From Actinophytocola sp050699935 (GTDB lineage Bacteria > Actinomycetota > Actinomycetes > Mycobacteriales > Pseudonocardiaceae): a stretch of 64,000 bases of DNA. This document shows positions 34,210-42,386 of the stretch, piece after piece; within the stretch, counting starts at the first letter, position 1, and every line of letters starts with the position of its first letter. Under the pieces are notes generated by a model, which did not search any database, had not been told where the DNA came from, and was given only the letters and a program-made list of their open reading frames with translations. Location: NCBI RefSeq assembly GCF_050699935.1, contig NZ_JBOHGB010000022.1, forward strand, positions 1 to 64,000. The letters are read 5' to 3'. The position numbers and the translations under genes were made by a program.

Positions 34210-34639
34210 CGAGGGCCACCGTCGCTCGACCAACGATCTTGGTCTCCCCGGAACCGCTCTCCGCACGAGTCTCCAGATCGACCAGCACCTCATCGGCCTC
34301 CCGGACGCCCACGACCGTCGCCGAGAACCGGAGGGTCTCACCCGGCCACACCTGCGAGGTGAACCTGACGCCGAACGAGCGAAGCCGACCGAGGCCGAAC
34401 CGGTCTGTGATGATCCGGGCCAGGACTCCGGCCGGGTACAGACCCATCGCGAACACGGTCGGATAGCCCTTCGACTGTGCGAACGGCTCGTCGTGATGTA
34501 CCTGGTTGAAGTCGCCGCCCGCGCCCGCGTAACGGACGATCCCGCTCCTCGTGACCGGCCCGAACTCGAACCCGGGAATGACGTCCCCGACCGAGACGCT
34601 CTCTCCCGGCCGCGGCCCGGGCCGGTCTGACTGGCTCAT
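34202..34639 (-). CDS. MaoC-family dehydratase
   Basis: 145 residues from ATG at 34639. Hot-dog fold with the hydratase-2 motif YAGAGGDFNQVHHDEPFAQS near residue 38 (Asp and His catalytic), then GYPTVFAMGLYPAGVLARII. It adds water to an enoyl-CoA. The next gene upstream encodes a second MaoC-like protein without the motif; such pairs (as ChsH1-ChsH2, or Htd-type) form a heteromeric hydratase. Overlaps both neighbours. Confidence 0.88.
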   Translation of the reverse strand: MSQSDRPGPRPGESVSVGDVIPGFEFGPVTRSGIVRYAGAGGDFNQVHHDEPFAQSKGYPTVFAMGLYPAGVLARIITDRFGLGRLRSFGVRFTSQVWPGETLRFSATVVGVREADEVLVDLETRAESGSGETKIVGRATVALDG

Positions 34640-35121
34640 GTGGACGGTCCAGACGTCTCGATGATCGTCACCTGCTCCCGAACGACCGGCGAGCCGCTCT
34701 GGTCGACATAGGTGGTGGTCACGGTCACGAAGGTGAGCGCCCCGCCGCGGCGGCCCTCCTTCTGCCGTATGTCGGTGATCACGCTCTCACCGGTCAGCTC
34801 GTCGCCGACTTGGGGAATCCGGTCGAACTCCCAGGTCTGCTCACCGTTGACGGTCCGCGGCAGGTCCAGCCCCAGCGCCACGGCCGCGGCCCGAGCCGGG
34901 CTCATCGTGCCGTCCTCGACCTCGGCGTAGTGCGCGGCGACCGCCGTGAACGTCGGCGGGGCGGGGATCCGATCGAATCCGGCTCGGTGGGCGCTGTCCG
35001 CGTCGCGGTAGACCGGGTTGGGATCGTCCAGAGCGCGGGCGAACTCACGCACCTTCCCCGCCTCGACCGGGAACCGCACCCGCAGGACCACCCTGCCGAG
35101 GTCCGTCGACCGGGCGGTCAT
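34636..35121 (-). CDS. MaoC-like N-terminal domain protein (FAS1-type hydratase partner)
   Basis: 161 residues from ATG at 35121. FPVEAGKVREFARALDDPNP, FDRIPAPPTFTAVAAHYAE and LPRTVNGEQTWEFDRIPQVG are features of the N-terminal MaoC dehydratase domain seen in FAS1-type and HtdA/HtdC proteins. The D-x4-H catalytic motif is absent, so it likely forms the substrate-binding half of a heterodimer with the protein at 34202. Confidence 0.85.
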   Translation of the reverse strand: MTARSTDLGRVVLRVRFPVEAGKVREFARALDDPNPVYRDADSAHRAGFDRIPAPPTFTAVAAHYAEVEDGTMSPARAAAVALGLDLPRTVNGEQTWEFDRIPQVGDELTGESVITDIRQKEGRRGGALTFVTVTTTYVDQSGSPVVREQVTIIETSGPST

Positions 35122-36011
35122 CGCGTGCGCTCCTGACCGAGGGAGTCGCGCAGACCGTCGCCGAGCGTGTTGAACGAGAGCACGACCAGCATGATCATCA
35201 GGCCCGGACTTATCACGTTGAGCGGCGCCCGCGACATGTGGTCGAACGCGCGGTCGAGCATCGCGCCCCAGCTCGCCTGCGGAGGCTGTACACCGAGCCC
35301 GATGAAACTCAAGCCCGCCTCGGCCAGGATCGCCACGCCCATGCCGATGGTCAGCTGCACGATGAATGGTGAGAGGACGTTCGGCAGCACGTGGCGAGTG
35401 AGGATCCGCGACGTGCGGGTCCCCGACGCGATGCCCGCTTCGATGTAGCCCTCCTGGCGGACGGCGAGCGTCGCGCCCCGGAGAATGCGCATGAACCGTG
35501 GCGCGAAGACGATCCCGATCGCGATCATGGCGTTGATCAGGCTGGGCCCGAGCACACCGATGATCGCGATCGCGAGAATGAGCGGCGGGAAGCTCATCAG
35601 CGAGTCGTTGAAGCTCGTGATGACCCGGTCCCACCACCCGCCGGCGTAGCCGCTCATCAGGCCGAGCGGGGCACCCAACAGCGTCGCGACGGCAACCGCG
35701 GTGAGCCCCGCCAGCAACGACAACCGCCCGCCGTAGAGCAACCGGCTCACCATGTCCCGACCCAGATCGTCGGTGCCCAGCCAGTGTTCGGAGCTCGGTC
35801 CGGCGAAGGTATCGCGCACGTCGAGAGCATTGGGGTCGTACGGCGCGACGAGCGGAGCGGCGAGCACCGCGACCACCAGCAGAACCAGGAAGATCAACGC
35901 CGCCATCGCCGCACGCCTGCGCCGCAGCCGCGACCACATCGTGTGCTTCTTCGACGGCGTGCCCGACGGTCGCGTGGCGGATCCGCCGGCCAGGACTGCT
36001 GTGTCAGCCAT
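35118..36011 (-). CDS. Peptide-type ABC transporter permease (DppC-like)
   Basis: 297 residues from ATG at 36011. N-terminal TM helix (AAMALIFLVLLVVAVLAAPL), an extracytoplasmic loop with LGTDDLGRDMVSRLLYGGR typical of DppC/OppC, four to five further TM helices, and the coupling-helix motif EAGIASGTRTSRILTRHVLP. It is half of the channel for the importer whose ATPases are at 15147-17239. Confidence 0.9.
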   Translation of the reverse strand: MADTAVLAGGSATRPSGTPSKKHTMWSRLRRRRAAMAALIFLVLLVVAVLAAPLVAPYDPNALDVRDTFAGPSSEHWLGTDDLGRDMVSRLLYGGRLSLLAGLTAVAVATLLGAPLGLMSGYAGGWWDRVITSFNDSLMSFPPLILAIAIIGVLGPSLINAMIAIGIVFAPRFMRILRGATLAVRQEGYIEAGIASGTRTSRILTRHVLPNVLSPFIVQLTIGMGVAILAEAGLSFIGLGVQPPQASWGAMLDRAFDHMSRAPLNVISPGLMIMLVVLSFNTLGDGLRDSLGQERTR

Positions 36012-36020
36012 GAAAGATCC

Positions 36021-36968
36021 TCAATGTGGCCGGACCCGGGGGTTGAGCACGGCGTATGACAGGTCGACGAGCAGGTTGACGACGACCACGAACAGCACCG
36101 TGACGATCGTGATCCCCTGGATCATGGTGTAGTCCCGGTCGAAGACGGCCGTGACCGCGAGTGAGCCGAGGCCCTGAATTCCGAAGACGCTCTCGATCAC
36201 CACCGTCCCACCCAACAGGTGTCCGATGTGGATCCCGAGCACGGTGATCACCGGGATGCCGGCGTTCTTCAACGCGTGCTTGGTGAGCACGGAACGCGCC
36301 CGCAACCCCTTCGCCACGGCGGTGCGGACATAGTCGGTCTGCAGCACGTCGCGCAGCGACGCCCTCAGGTGACGGGCGAGCTCCGCGGCCACGGCGACAC
36401 CGAGGGCGAATGACGGCAACGCGAGGTGGCGAAGCCATTCGATCGGATCTTCGGTGAATGGCACGTACCCGACCGCGGGGAACCACCCGAAATGCAGCGA
36501 GAAGGCGAGGACCAGGAGCATGCCGATGAAGAAGTTCGGCGCCGCGATGCCGAGCGACGATACCGGCGTGACGATCCGGTCCACGATGCCGTCCGGCCGC
36601 GACGCCGCGAGCAGACCGGCGACGAGCGCGAGCACGACCGCGATGAAGATCGCGCAGACCGTGAGCGAGAGGGTGATGGTGAAGCGTTCGGCGATCGCCG
36701 ACGACACCGACATCGGCTTGAACAGCGACCGGCCCAGATCGCCCCGCACCAGCCCGGACATCCAGTCCAGGTATTGCGTGACCAGAGGCTTGTTCAGGCC
36801 CAACCGCTCGCGCGCGATCGCGATCGCCTCCGGCGTGGCCTGCATACCACCGGCCGCCTTCACCGCCGGGTCACCGGGACTCAGGTGAATCAGCAGGAAC
36901 GTCGCCACCGAAACGAACAAGAGGATGGGGATTGTGGCGAGTATTCGCCGAGCCACAAAGCCAAACAT
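36021..36968 (-). CDS. Peptide-type ABC transporter permease (DppB-like)
   Basis: 315 residues from ATG at 36968. First TM ILATIPILLFVSVATFLLIH, then the conserved HLSPGDPA, TM helices, and the EAA-type loop DYVRTAVAKGLRARSVLTKH for ATPase docking. It pairs with the DppC-like protein nine bases downstream. No SBP or ATPase genes adjoin, in contrast to the usual five-gene dpp operon. Confidence 0.92.
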   Translation of the reverse strand: MFGFVARRILATIPILLFVSVATFLLIHLSPGDPAVKAAGGMQATPEAIAIARERLGLNKPLVTQYLDWMSGLVRGDLGRSLFKPMSVSSAIAERFTITLSLTVCAIFIAVVLALVAGLLAASRPDGIVDRIVTPVSSLGIAAPNFFIGMLLVLAFSLHFGWFPAVGYVPFTEDPIEWLRHLALPSFALGVAVAAELARHLRASLRDVLQTDYVRTAVAKGLRARSVLTKHALKNAGIPVITVLGIHIGHLLGGTVVIESVFGIQGLGSLAVTAVFDRDYTMIQGITIVTVLFVVVVNLLVDLSYAVLNPRVRPH

Positions 36969-36971
36969 AGC

Positions 36972-37817
36972 TCAGTCTTCGTCCTTCAGCTGGAACTTGT
37001 CCTTCCAGCCAGCCCTGGACAGCTCGAAGAAGTTGATCTTCTCGTAGGCGTAGCTCAGGTCGAGCGACAGATTGCTCTGCTCGATCATGTGCCGATTCAG
37101 CAGCCGTTTCGTCATCGCCAACACCGTGGCCGGCCGAGCGAGCAGTTCTTCCACGATCTCGGCTGTCTTCGCGTCGAGTTGGTCCGCGGGAACGGCGTAG
37201 TTGACGATGCCCAGTTCGGCCATCTGCTTCGCGCTGAGCTCGCGCGAGAGCATCAAGTACTCCTTCGCCTTCTGCGGCGGCATCGACAGCGGAACCCAAG
37301 CCAGCGCGCCATCCCCGGGTACCAGGCCGTACGGGGGCCCGACCGTGGCGCCGTCCTCGCTGCGCCGCACCCGACCCATGCCGAGGTGGACGTCGGAGAT
37401 CATCGCGTCCTCGCGGGCCACGATCAGGTCACAGCCGAACATGATGCTTTGACCGAACCCGAGTGCGTCGCCGTTGAGCCTGGCCACAACCGGCTTCTCG
37501 ATCAGGGCGAGCGCCTGGTGCGTCCTGATCACGCCCTGCGACCGGCTCCACGAGCCCTTGATGCCACGCATCCTGCGCTTCTGCGCCTCGGATCCATAGT
37601 GGTCGCTCGCCGGCGCGATCAGGAACTCGCCGTTCCGCTTGCCAGTGATGACGATGATCCGGATGTCGTCGTCCCAGCGAAGTTCCTCGAGGACCGCGCC
37701 AAGCGCCCAATGAATGTCAACCGCCGCACCGACCTCCACGGTCTCGCGCAACGGAGTCAACTCGATGGTCGCGACCTGGCCGTCGCGCCGGACCTCGTAC
37801 GCCTGTACTTCGTCCAC
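36972..37817 (-). CDS. Crotonase-family protein with altered oxyanion loop
   Basis: 281 residues from ATG at 37817. The crotonase fold is evident in VATIELTPLRETVEVGAAVD, IRIIVITGKRNGEFLIAPAS and VVARLNGDALGFGQSIMFGC. The usual FCAGGDL loop reads FLIAPASDH, and AMISDVHLGMGRVRRSEDGA replaces the common catalytic Glu segment. It may catalyse something other than hydration, such as a hydrolytic ring cleavage as in 6-oxocamphor or 2-ketocyclohexane-carboxyl-CoA hydrolases; that is a guess. Operon with an SDR upstream. Confidence 0.8.
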   Translation of the reverse strand: MDEVQAYEVRRDGQVATIELTPLRETVEVGAAVDIHWALGAVLEELRWDDDIRIIVITGKRNGEFLIAPASDHYGSEAQKRRMRGIKGSWSRSQGVIRTHQALALIEKPVVARLNGDALGFGQSIMFGCDLIVAREDAMISDVHLGMGRVRRSEDGATVGPPYGLVPGDGALAWVPLSMPPQKAKEYLMLSRELSAKQMAELGIVNYAVPADQLDAKTAEIVEELLARPATVLAMTKRLLNRHMIEQSNLSLDLSYAYEKINFFELSRAGWKDKFQLKDED

Positions 37818-37842
37818 GAACGCCTCCCTCAGCCCTGCGACC

Positions 37843-38745
37843 TCAATTTGTCAACGAGTCGAACATGCCGCGATGTTCGACAGCAGGCTGGAAGACGCGC
37901 TCGATCTCGTCGAACGCCGACTCGAGGGTCCACGGTTGCACGCTCACGATTTCGCGCTCCACCTCGGGATTGGTGTAGAGCGTGATGCGGCGTCCACTCG
38001 CCCCGACGACACGTCCGTTCAGCCATGCCGACCGCTCGGAGGCCAGGTACAGCACTGCCGGCGTGACGTTGTCCGGTGCCATCTCGTCGGGGTCGCGCAG
38101 ACCCAGTTGATCCACCAGCGTGCCGGCCGCCTCGCCGATCATTCGCGTCGCCGCGGTCGGGCAGATGATGTTCGACGTAACCCCGTACCGGGCGAGCGCG
38201 TTCGCGCACGAGTACGTGAAGCCGATGATCCCCGCCTTCGCCGCGGCGTAGTTCGGTTGCCCGGGGCCTCCGAACAGTCCCGCCCGCGAGGCAAAGTTGA
38301 TCAGCCGGTAGGACCCGCCCCGGTTGGACCGCCAGTACGCCGAGGCGTGGCGCGTGGTGTTGAACGTCCCGCGCAGATGCACGCGGATGACCGAGTCCCA
38401 CTCCTCGGCCGACATGTTGAACACCATGCGGTCGCGCAGGATCCCGGCGACGTTGATGAGGACGTCGAATCGCCCGAACTCACCGATGGCGTGCTTGATG
38501 AGGCTCTCGGCAGCTTCGAAGTCACCGACATCGGCGTAGTCGGCGACCGCCCGTCCGCCCGACGCCCGGATGTCGTCGACGACCGTGTCGGCAGGGCCAT
38601 GCCCCTCTCCCGAACCGATCACGCTAGTGCCGAGATCGTTGACGACAACCGCGGCACCTTCGGCGGCAAGTCGTTTCGCGACAGCGGCGCCGATGCCGCC
38701 TCCGGCACCAGTAACTACCGCGACCCTACCGTCCAACTGATCCAT
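37843..38745 (-). CDS. Short-chain dehydrogenase (MFE-2-type SDR)
   Basis: 300 residues from ATG at 38745 (GGAG eight bases upstream). VAVVTGAGGGIGAAVAKRLA binds NAD(P), with VNDLG after it as in multifunctional-enzyme-2 hydroxyacyl-CoA dehydrogenases; active site INFASRAG and YAAAK intact; NVAG structural motif present. It likely oxidises a 3-hydroxyacyl-CoA made by the MaoC pair. First gene of the eight-gene leftward operon (38745 to 31779) behind operator copy 7. Confidence 0.88.
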   Translation of the reverse strand: MDQLDGRVAVVTGAGGGIGAAVAKRLAAEGAAVVVNDLGTSVIGSGEGHGPADTVVDDIRASGGRAVADYADVGDFEAAESLIKHAIGEFGRFDVLINVAGILRDRMVFNMSAEEWDSVIRVHLRGTFNTTRHASAYWRSNRGGSYRLINFASRAGLFGGPGQPNYAAAKAGIIGFTYSCANALARYGVTSNIICPTAATRMIGEAAGTLVDQLGLRDPDEMAPDNVTPAVLYLASERSAWLNGRVVGASGRRITLYTNPEVEREIVSVQPWTLESAFDEIERVFQPAVEHRGMFDSLTN

Positions 38746-38786
38746 AGAGACGCTCCGACTCGTCACGTCAGCGTACGGGTCGTGAG

Positions 38787-38806
38787 CTTACCTACAAATC
38801 AGTAAG
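38787..38806 (+). promoter_or_regulatory. TetR-type operator, copy 7 (SDR to ACAD operon)
   Basis: CTTACCTACAAATCAGTAAG, 41 bp upstream of the SDR start. Same distance as copy 5 has from the TetR start codon. Confidence 0.65.
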
Positions 38807-38851
38807 CACGCTAGGTGCGTTCGCTCGTCGAGCCGAAGCAGCCCGGACAGC

Positions 38852-39745
38852 TCACGGGGCGCGCAGGTCGAGCAGCGCGGCCGGGTTCTCGGCGGTCATC
38901 CGCTTGACCTCCGCGTCGCCGACGCCGGCCTCGACGAGCAGGCCCATGTAGTAGACGAGGAGATCGGCCATCGGAAGGCCGGCCCGGCCGAAGGTGTCGG
39001 TGGTCAGTACGCACCGATCCGCACCGAGCGTGTCGACCCACTCGGCGACCCGCTGTGGCGTGATTCGCTGCGCGTCGGGCAACATCCCGTGGAACGTCCA
39101 TTCGATGGTGGCGCCGCGGCGGGCGGCCTCGACCACCTGTTCATCCGTGGCGCCGACAGATGCGCTGTCGGGATGCGTGACAACGAGCTTGGTGAAGCCG
39201 ATCCGCTCACTCTCCGCCGCCACCGCCAGGGTCTCCTCGGCGGAAACGTGGCCAGTGTTGAGCACGATCCGCGCATCGCACGCCACGCGTACGACGGCGC
39301 GTGCCACGTCGGTGAGTGCGCCGGACTTGGTCAGCAAGGAGATGCCGACGTCCGGTACGAGGCCGGGCAGCTCGGCCCGGATCAGCCGGGAGAACCCGTT
39401 GCGCGACAGATCGTTGTGCGAGCTCCAGGTCGGCAACCACGCCGCGCGTGCACCTTGCTTGACCGCCGTTTCGAGAACACCCGGATGGCAGCCTCCGACG
39501 AGCGCGTTGAGCGTGATGCTGGGGAGAACATCCACCTGGGGCACGCGTTGCGCCAGGTGGTACGCGCGGTCCATCGTTGGCCAGAGGTGTGACTTGAGCA
39601 CGTATCCGGCCATTCCGGCGCGGGCGGCGTGGCCGGCCATCTCGGCGTCGTCCTGGGCCATGGGAAATCCGCGATGGATCTCGGGAAAGCAGTGCGTGTG
39701 TAGATCGATGGCGCCACTCAGCAGATCGGAACCAGCGTGCTTCAC
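38852..39745 (-). CDS. DUF6282-type TIM-barrel metal-dependent hydrolase
   Basis: 297 residues from GTG at 39745, RBS GAGGAGGG. Amidohydrolase-like pattern: GAIDLHTHCFPEIHRGFPMA with the HxH metal pair, KSHLWPTMDRAYHLAQRVPQ, LPTWSSHNDL, LNTGHVSAEE, VTHPDSASVGA and TTDTFGRAGLPMADLLVYYM with a late Asp. The family has no established substrate. It is the last gene after ADH, ALDH and TauD-like genes on the same strand. Confidence 0.7.
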   Translation of the reverse strand: MKHAGSDLLSGAIDLHTHCFPEIHRGFPMAQDDAEMAGHAARAGMAGYVLKSHLWPTMDRAYHLAQRVPQVDVLPSITLNALVGGCHPGVLETAVKQGARAAWLPTWSSHNDLSRNGFSRLIRAELPGLVPDVGISLLTKSGALTDVARAVVRVACDARIVLNTGHVSAEETLAVAAESERIGFTKLVVTHPDSASVGATDEQVVEAARRGATIEWTFHGMLPDAQRITPQRVAEWVDTLGADRCVLTTDTFGRAGLPMADLLVYYMGLLVEAGVGDAEVKRMTAENPAALLDLRAP

Positions 39746-39761
39746 AACCCTCCTCGGTTGA

Positions 39762-39782
39762 TTGGACCGTCGGTCAGACCAA
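39762..39782. promoter_or_regulatory. Possible GntR-type site in the ADH-hydrolase gap
   Basis: The minus strand contains TTGGTCTGACC, similar to the TGGT-N3-ACCA operators at 3541 and 3638, between the ADH stop and the hydrolase start. One half-site is imperfect. Weak evidence. Confidence 0.25.
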
Positions 39783-39789
39783 GAAGAAG

Positions 39790-40887
39790 TCAGATCGGGA
39801 GCGTAGGGTCGACGACCGGTTTGACCTCGGCGAAGGTCTCCATGGCCACGAGCGCCTCGGTGGCCTGGTTCAGGGCGTAGTCGGTGCCGGCGGTGAGCAG
39901 CTCGAACGGCGCCGATCCTCCGGCAAGGAACTGCAGCGCCGCGTAGTAGTGCCGGGCTTGCGCCGCGCGTACGCCGACGATCGTCAGCATCTTGCCGTGC
40001 AACGTCAACGCCGGAACCTCCAGTGTGGACGCGCCCCCGGCGCCGATCGAGACGAACCGGCCGCCCGGCCGCGCCATGGCCAGTCCTTCCGGGATCGCCG
40101 AGCCGATCGCGCTCTGGATGACCACGTCGGCGCCACGGCCACCACTGCGGTCGTTGACCCAGGCGACGCGTTCCGCCGCGGTCGTTCGCTCCACACTCAG
40201 CGTGTCGTCGGCGCCGAAGGTCCGAGCGAGGTCGAGCCGGCCGTCCGGGGCGCCGATCACGTACACCGAACGGAATCCCTGGGTTCTCGCCACGGCGGTG
40301 GCGTACAGCCCGACCGGCCCGCTGCCCTGGACCAGACACACCTCATGAGCCGCCACCCTGCCCAGCCGCTCGAACCCGTGCATGACCGTCCGCAACGCAC
40401 ATGAAGCCGAAGCGGCAAGCGCCGGGGATACGCCCTCCGGCACCTTCACGATGCCCGACCTCGGTGGTACGTAGTGGTGCGTGGCAAAGCCGCCGAGCAG
40501 CCCGGGATCCTCGTCCACTGCCGCCCGTCCGAACCGCACAGTGTTGGTACACAACGACTCTTGCCCGGCGACGCTGCAGTAGAAGCACTCGCCGCAGAAC
40601 GGGTACGACCAGATGATCCGATCGCCGGGGCGGACGGGTTCGCCGAGTACGTCGGTACGGGAGCCGCGGATGTCGACCACGATGCCGGCCGTCTCATGGC
40701 CGGGGATGTATGGCGGAAGCCCGTGGTGCCCGTCGCCGCGCCACATCGCCACGTCCGTGCCGCACACCGTTGCCGCTTCCACACGTACGAGGAGGGCGCC
40801 GTCGTGCAGCTCTGGGACGACAATCTCCCGGACGGTCAACGGCTCTCCCGCACCGCCGACCACGGCGACCAGGGCCATCTTTGACAT
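39790..40887 (-). CDS. Zinc-dependent alcohol dehydrogenase (MDR)
   Basis: 365 residues from ATG at 40887 with GGAGGAGAC upstream. Catalytic-zinc ligands in ATVCGTDVAMWRG and PPYIPGHETAG, structural-zinc Cys cluster CGECFYCSVAGQESLC, nucleotide-binding LVQGSGPVGLYATAVARTQG. It oxidises an alcohol to an aldehyde or ketone with NAD(P), and the ALDH 32 bp upstream would take the aldehyde on. Confidence 0.9.
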   Translation of the reverse strand: MSKMALVAVVGGAGEPLTVREIVVPELHDGALLVRVEAATVCGTDVAMWRGDGHHGLPPYIPGHETAGIVVDIRGSRTDVLGEPVRPGDRIIWSYPFCGECFYCSVAGQESLCTNTVRFGRAAVDEDPGLLGGFATHHYVPPRSGIVKVPEGVSPALAASASCALRTVMHGFERLGRVAAHEVCLVQGSGPVGLYATAVARTQGFRSVYVIGAPDGRLDLARTFGADDTLSVERTTAAERVAWVNDRSGGRGADVVIQSAIGSAIPEGLAMARPGGRFVSIGAGGASTLEVPALTLHGKMLTIVGVRAAQARHYYAALQFLAGGSAPFELLTAGTDYALNQATEALVAMETFAEVKPVVDPTLPI

Positions 40888-40919
40888 GTCTCGTCTCCTC
40901 CCGCGCCGCACCTCGCCGG

Positions 40920-42383
40920 TCAGACTCGTAGGACGACCGCCTTCTCCTGCGTGTAGCTGAGCAGTTCACCGACGCCGAGCTGGTTGCCGAGACCGCTTTG
41001 CTTGTGGCCGCCCATCGGCATGCCCGGAGGTCGTCGGTTCGACTCGTTGAACCAGACGGTGCCGGCTTCGAGCCGTTCGACCAGCGGCATGGTGGCCGTC
41101 GCCGAGCCGCCCACGATCCGTGCGTTGAGACCGAACGGGAGGCTGTTCGCGATCTCGACCATCTCTTCCTCGGAGGCGACGCCGACCACGACGACGACCG
41201 GGCCGAAGATCTCCTCGTCGGCGATCCGCATGCCGGGCCGCACATCCGTGAACACGGTCGGCTCGAGGTAGCAACCCCGGTCGTCGACGCCGGCCGGGCG
41301 CCCGCCTCCGTAGCGGAGCGTGGCGCCCTCCGCGCCGCCGACCTCGATGTACGAGCGAACCCTCTCGTAGTGGGCCGGGAACGCCAGCGGTCCCATCTCG
41401 GTCGCCTCGTGCCGCGGGTCACCAACCTTGATCACGTCGAACGCGTCGACGAGCGCATCGACGAACCGGTCGGCCACCGCCGCGTGCACCAGCACCCGGG
41501 AGTTGGACTGGCAGGACTGTCCGGCTCCGCCGCGCAGATTCATCCCGCGGACGGCGATCGCGACCGCCATGTCGACGTCCGCGTCCGGGAGGACGAGCAA
41601 CGGGTTCTTGCCGCCGAGCTCGAGCGAGACGTGTTTGACGCCTTCCGCGGCGGCCCGCAACACCGACCGGCCACCGGCGACGCTGCCGGTGAACGCGATC
41701 CGTGGCACGTCGGGGTGCGCGCACAGGGCCCCACCCGTGCCAGGGCCGGTGCCGGGAACCACGTTGAACAGCCCGGGCGGCAGCACGTCGGCCAGCAGCT
41801 CGGCCAGCGCCAGAGACGAAAGCGGCGCCTGGTCGGCCGGCTTCACCACCACGCCGTTGCCAGCGAGCAACGCGGGCGCCAAGCCCAACAGCGTGAACAT
41901 CAGCGGGTGGTTGAACGGGTAGATCTGGCCGACTACGCCGTACGGCTCTCGGCGGGTGTACGCCACCAGGTCCGGTGTGCTGGCATGGTGGACACCCTTG
42001 ACCTCGTGGCCGATCCCGGCGTAGTAGTCCAGGATCTCCAGTGTCTTGGCGACTTCCTGCCGCATCGCGCTGATCGGGATGCCGACGTTGAGCGTGTCGA
42101 GCCAGGCCAGCTCCTCCACCGACCCGGCGACCTTGTCGATGACCCGGCGCAGCGTCTTGATTCGCTGGCCCGGTCCGGTCCGTCCCCAGGGGACAGCGGC
42201 ATCGCGTGCCGCGGCGACCGCACGGGCGACGTCGGTGACGTCGGCGACCGGCACCGTGGCAAGGCGGCTGCCATCGATCGGCGTGTGGACAGGCAGCACG
42301 TCGCCACCTTGCGCCGGCTGCCAGTCACCGCCGTAGAAGAGCTGCCACTTCCGGTCGGCGATGTCCTCCGCGATATCCGCCAT
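40920..42383 (-). CDS. Aldehyde dehydrogenase (NAD(P)-dependent)
   Basis: 487 residues from ATG at 42383. VSLELGGKNPLLVLPDAD carries the catalytic Glu, RGGAGQSCQSNSRVLVH the nucleophile Cys, FTGSVAGGRSVLRAA the NAD-binding turn, and EEIFGPVVVVVGVASEEEMV the C-terminal signature. It oxidises an aldehyde to an acid. It starts three bases after the TauD-like gene, so it belongs to the same transcript. Confidence 0.93.
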   Translation of the reverse strand: MADIAEDIADRKWQLFYGGDWQPAQGGDVLPVHTPIDGSRLATVPVADVTDVARAVAAARDAAVPWGRTGPGQRIKTLRRVIDKVAGSVEELAWLDTLNVGIPISAMRQEVAKTLEILDYYAGIGHEVKGVHHASTPDLVAYTRREPYGVVGQIYPFNHPLMFTLLGLAPALLAGNGVVVKPADQAPLSSLALAELLADVLPPGLFNVVPGTGPGTGGALCAHPDVPRIAFTGSVAGGRSVLRAAAEGVKHVSLELGGKNPLLVLPDADVDMAVAIAVRGMNLRGGAGQSCQSNSRVLVHAAVADRFVDALVDAFDVIKVGDPRHEATEMGPLAFPAHYERVRSYIEVGGAEGATLRYGGGRPAGVDDRGCYLEPTVFTDVRPGMRIADEEIFGPVVVVVGVASEEEMVEIANSLPFGLNARIVGGSATATMPLVERLEAGTVWFNESNRRPPGMPMGGHKQSGLGNQLGVGELLSYTQEKAVVLRV

Positions 42384-42386
42384 GGC

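Noticed and set aside
35121..35937. In-frame N-terminal extension of the second MaoC-like gene
   Set aside because: It lies across the permease gene in another frame and has no MaoC features; the ATG at 35121 overlapping the permease stop is the natural start.
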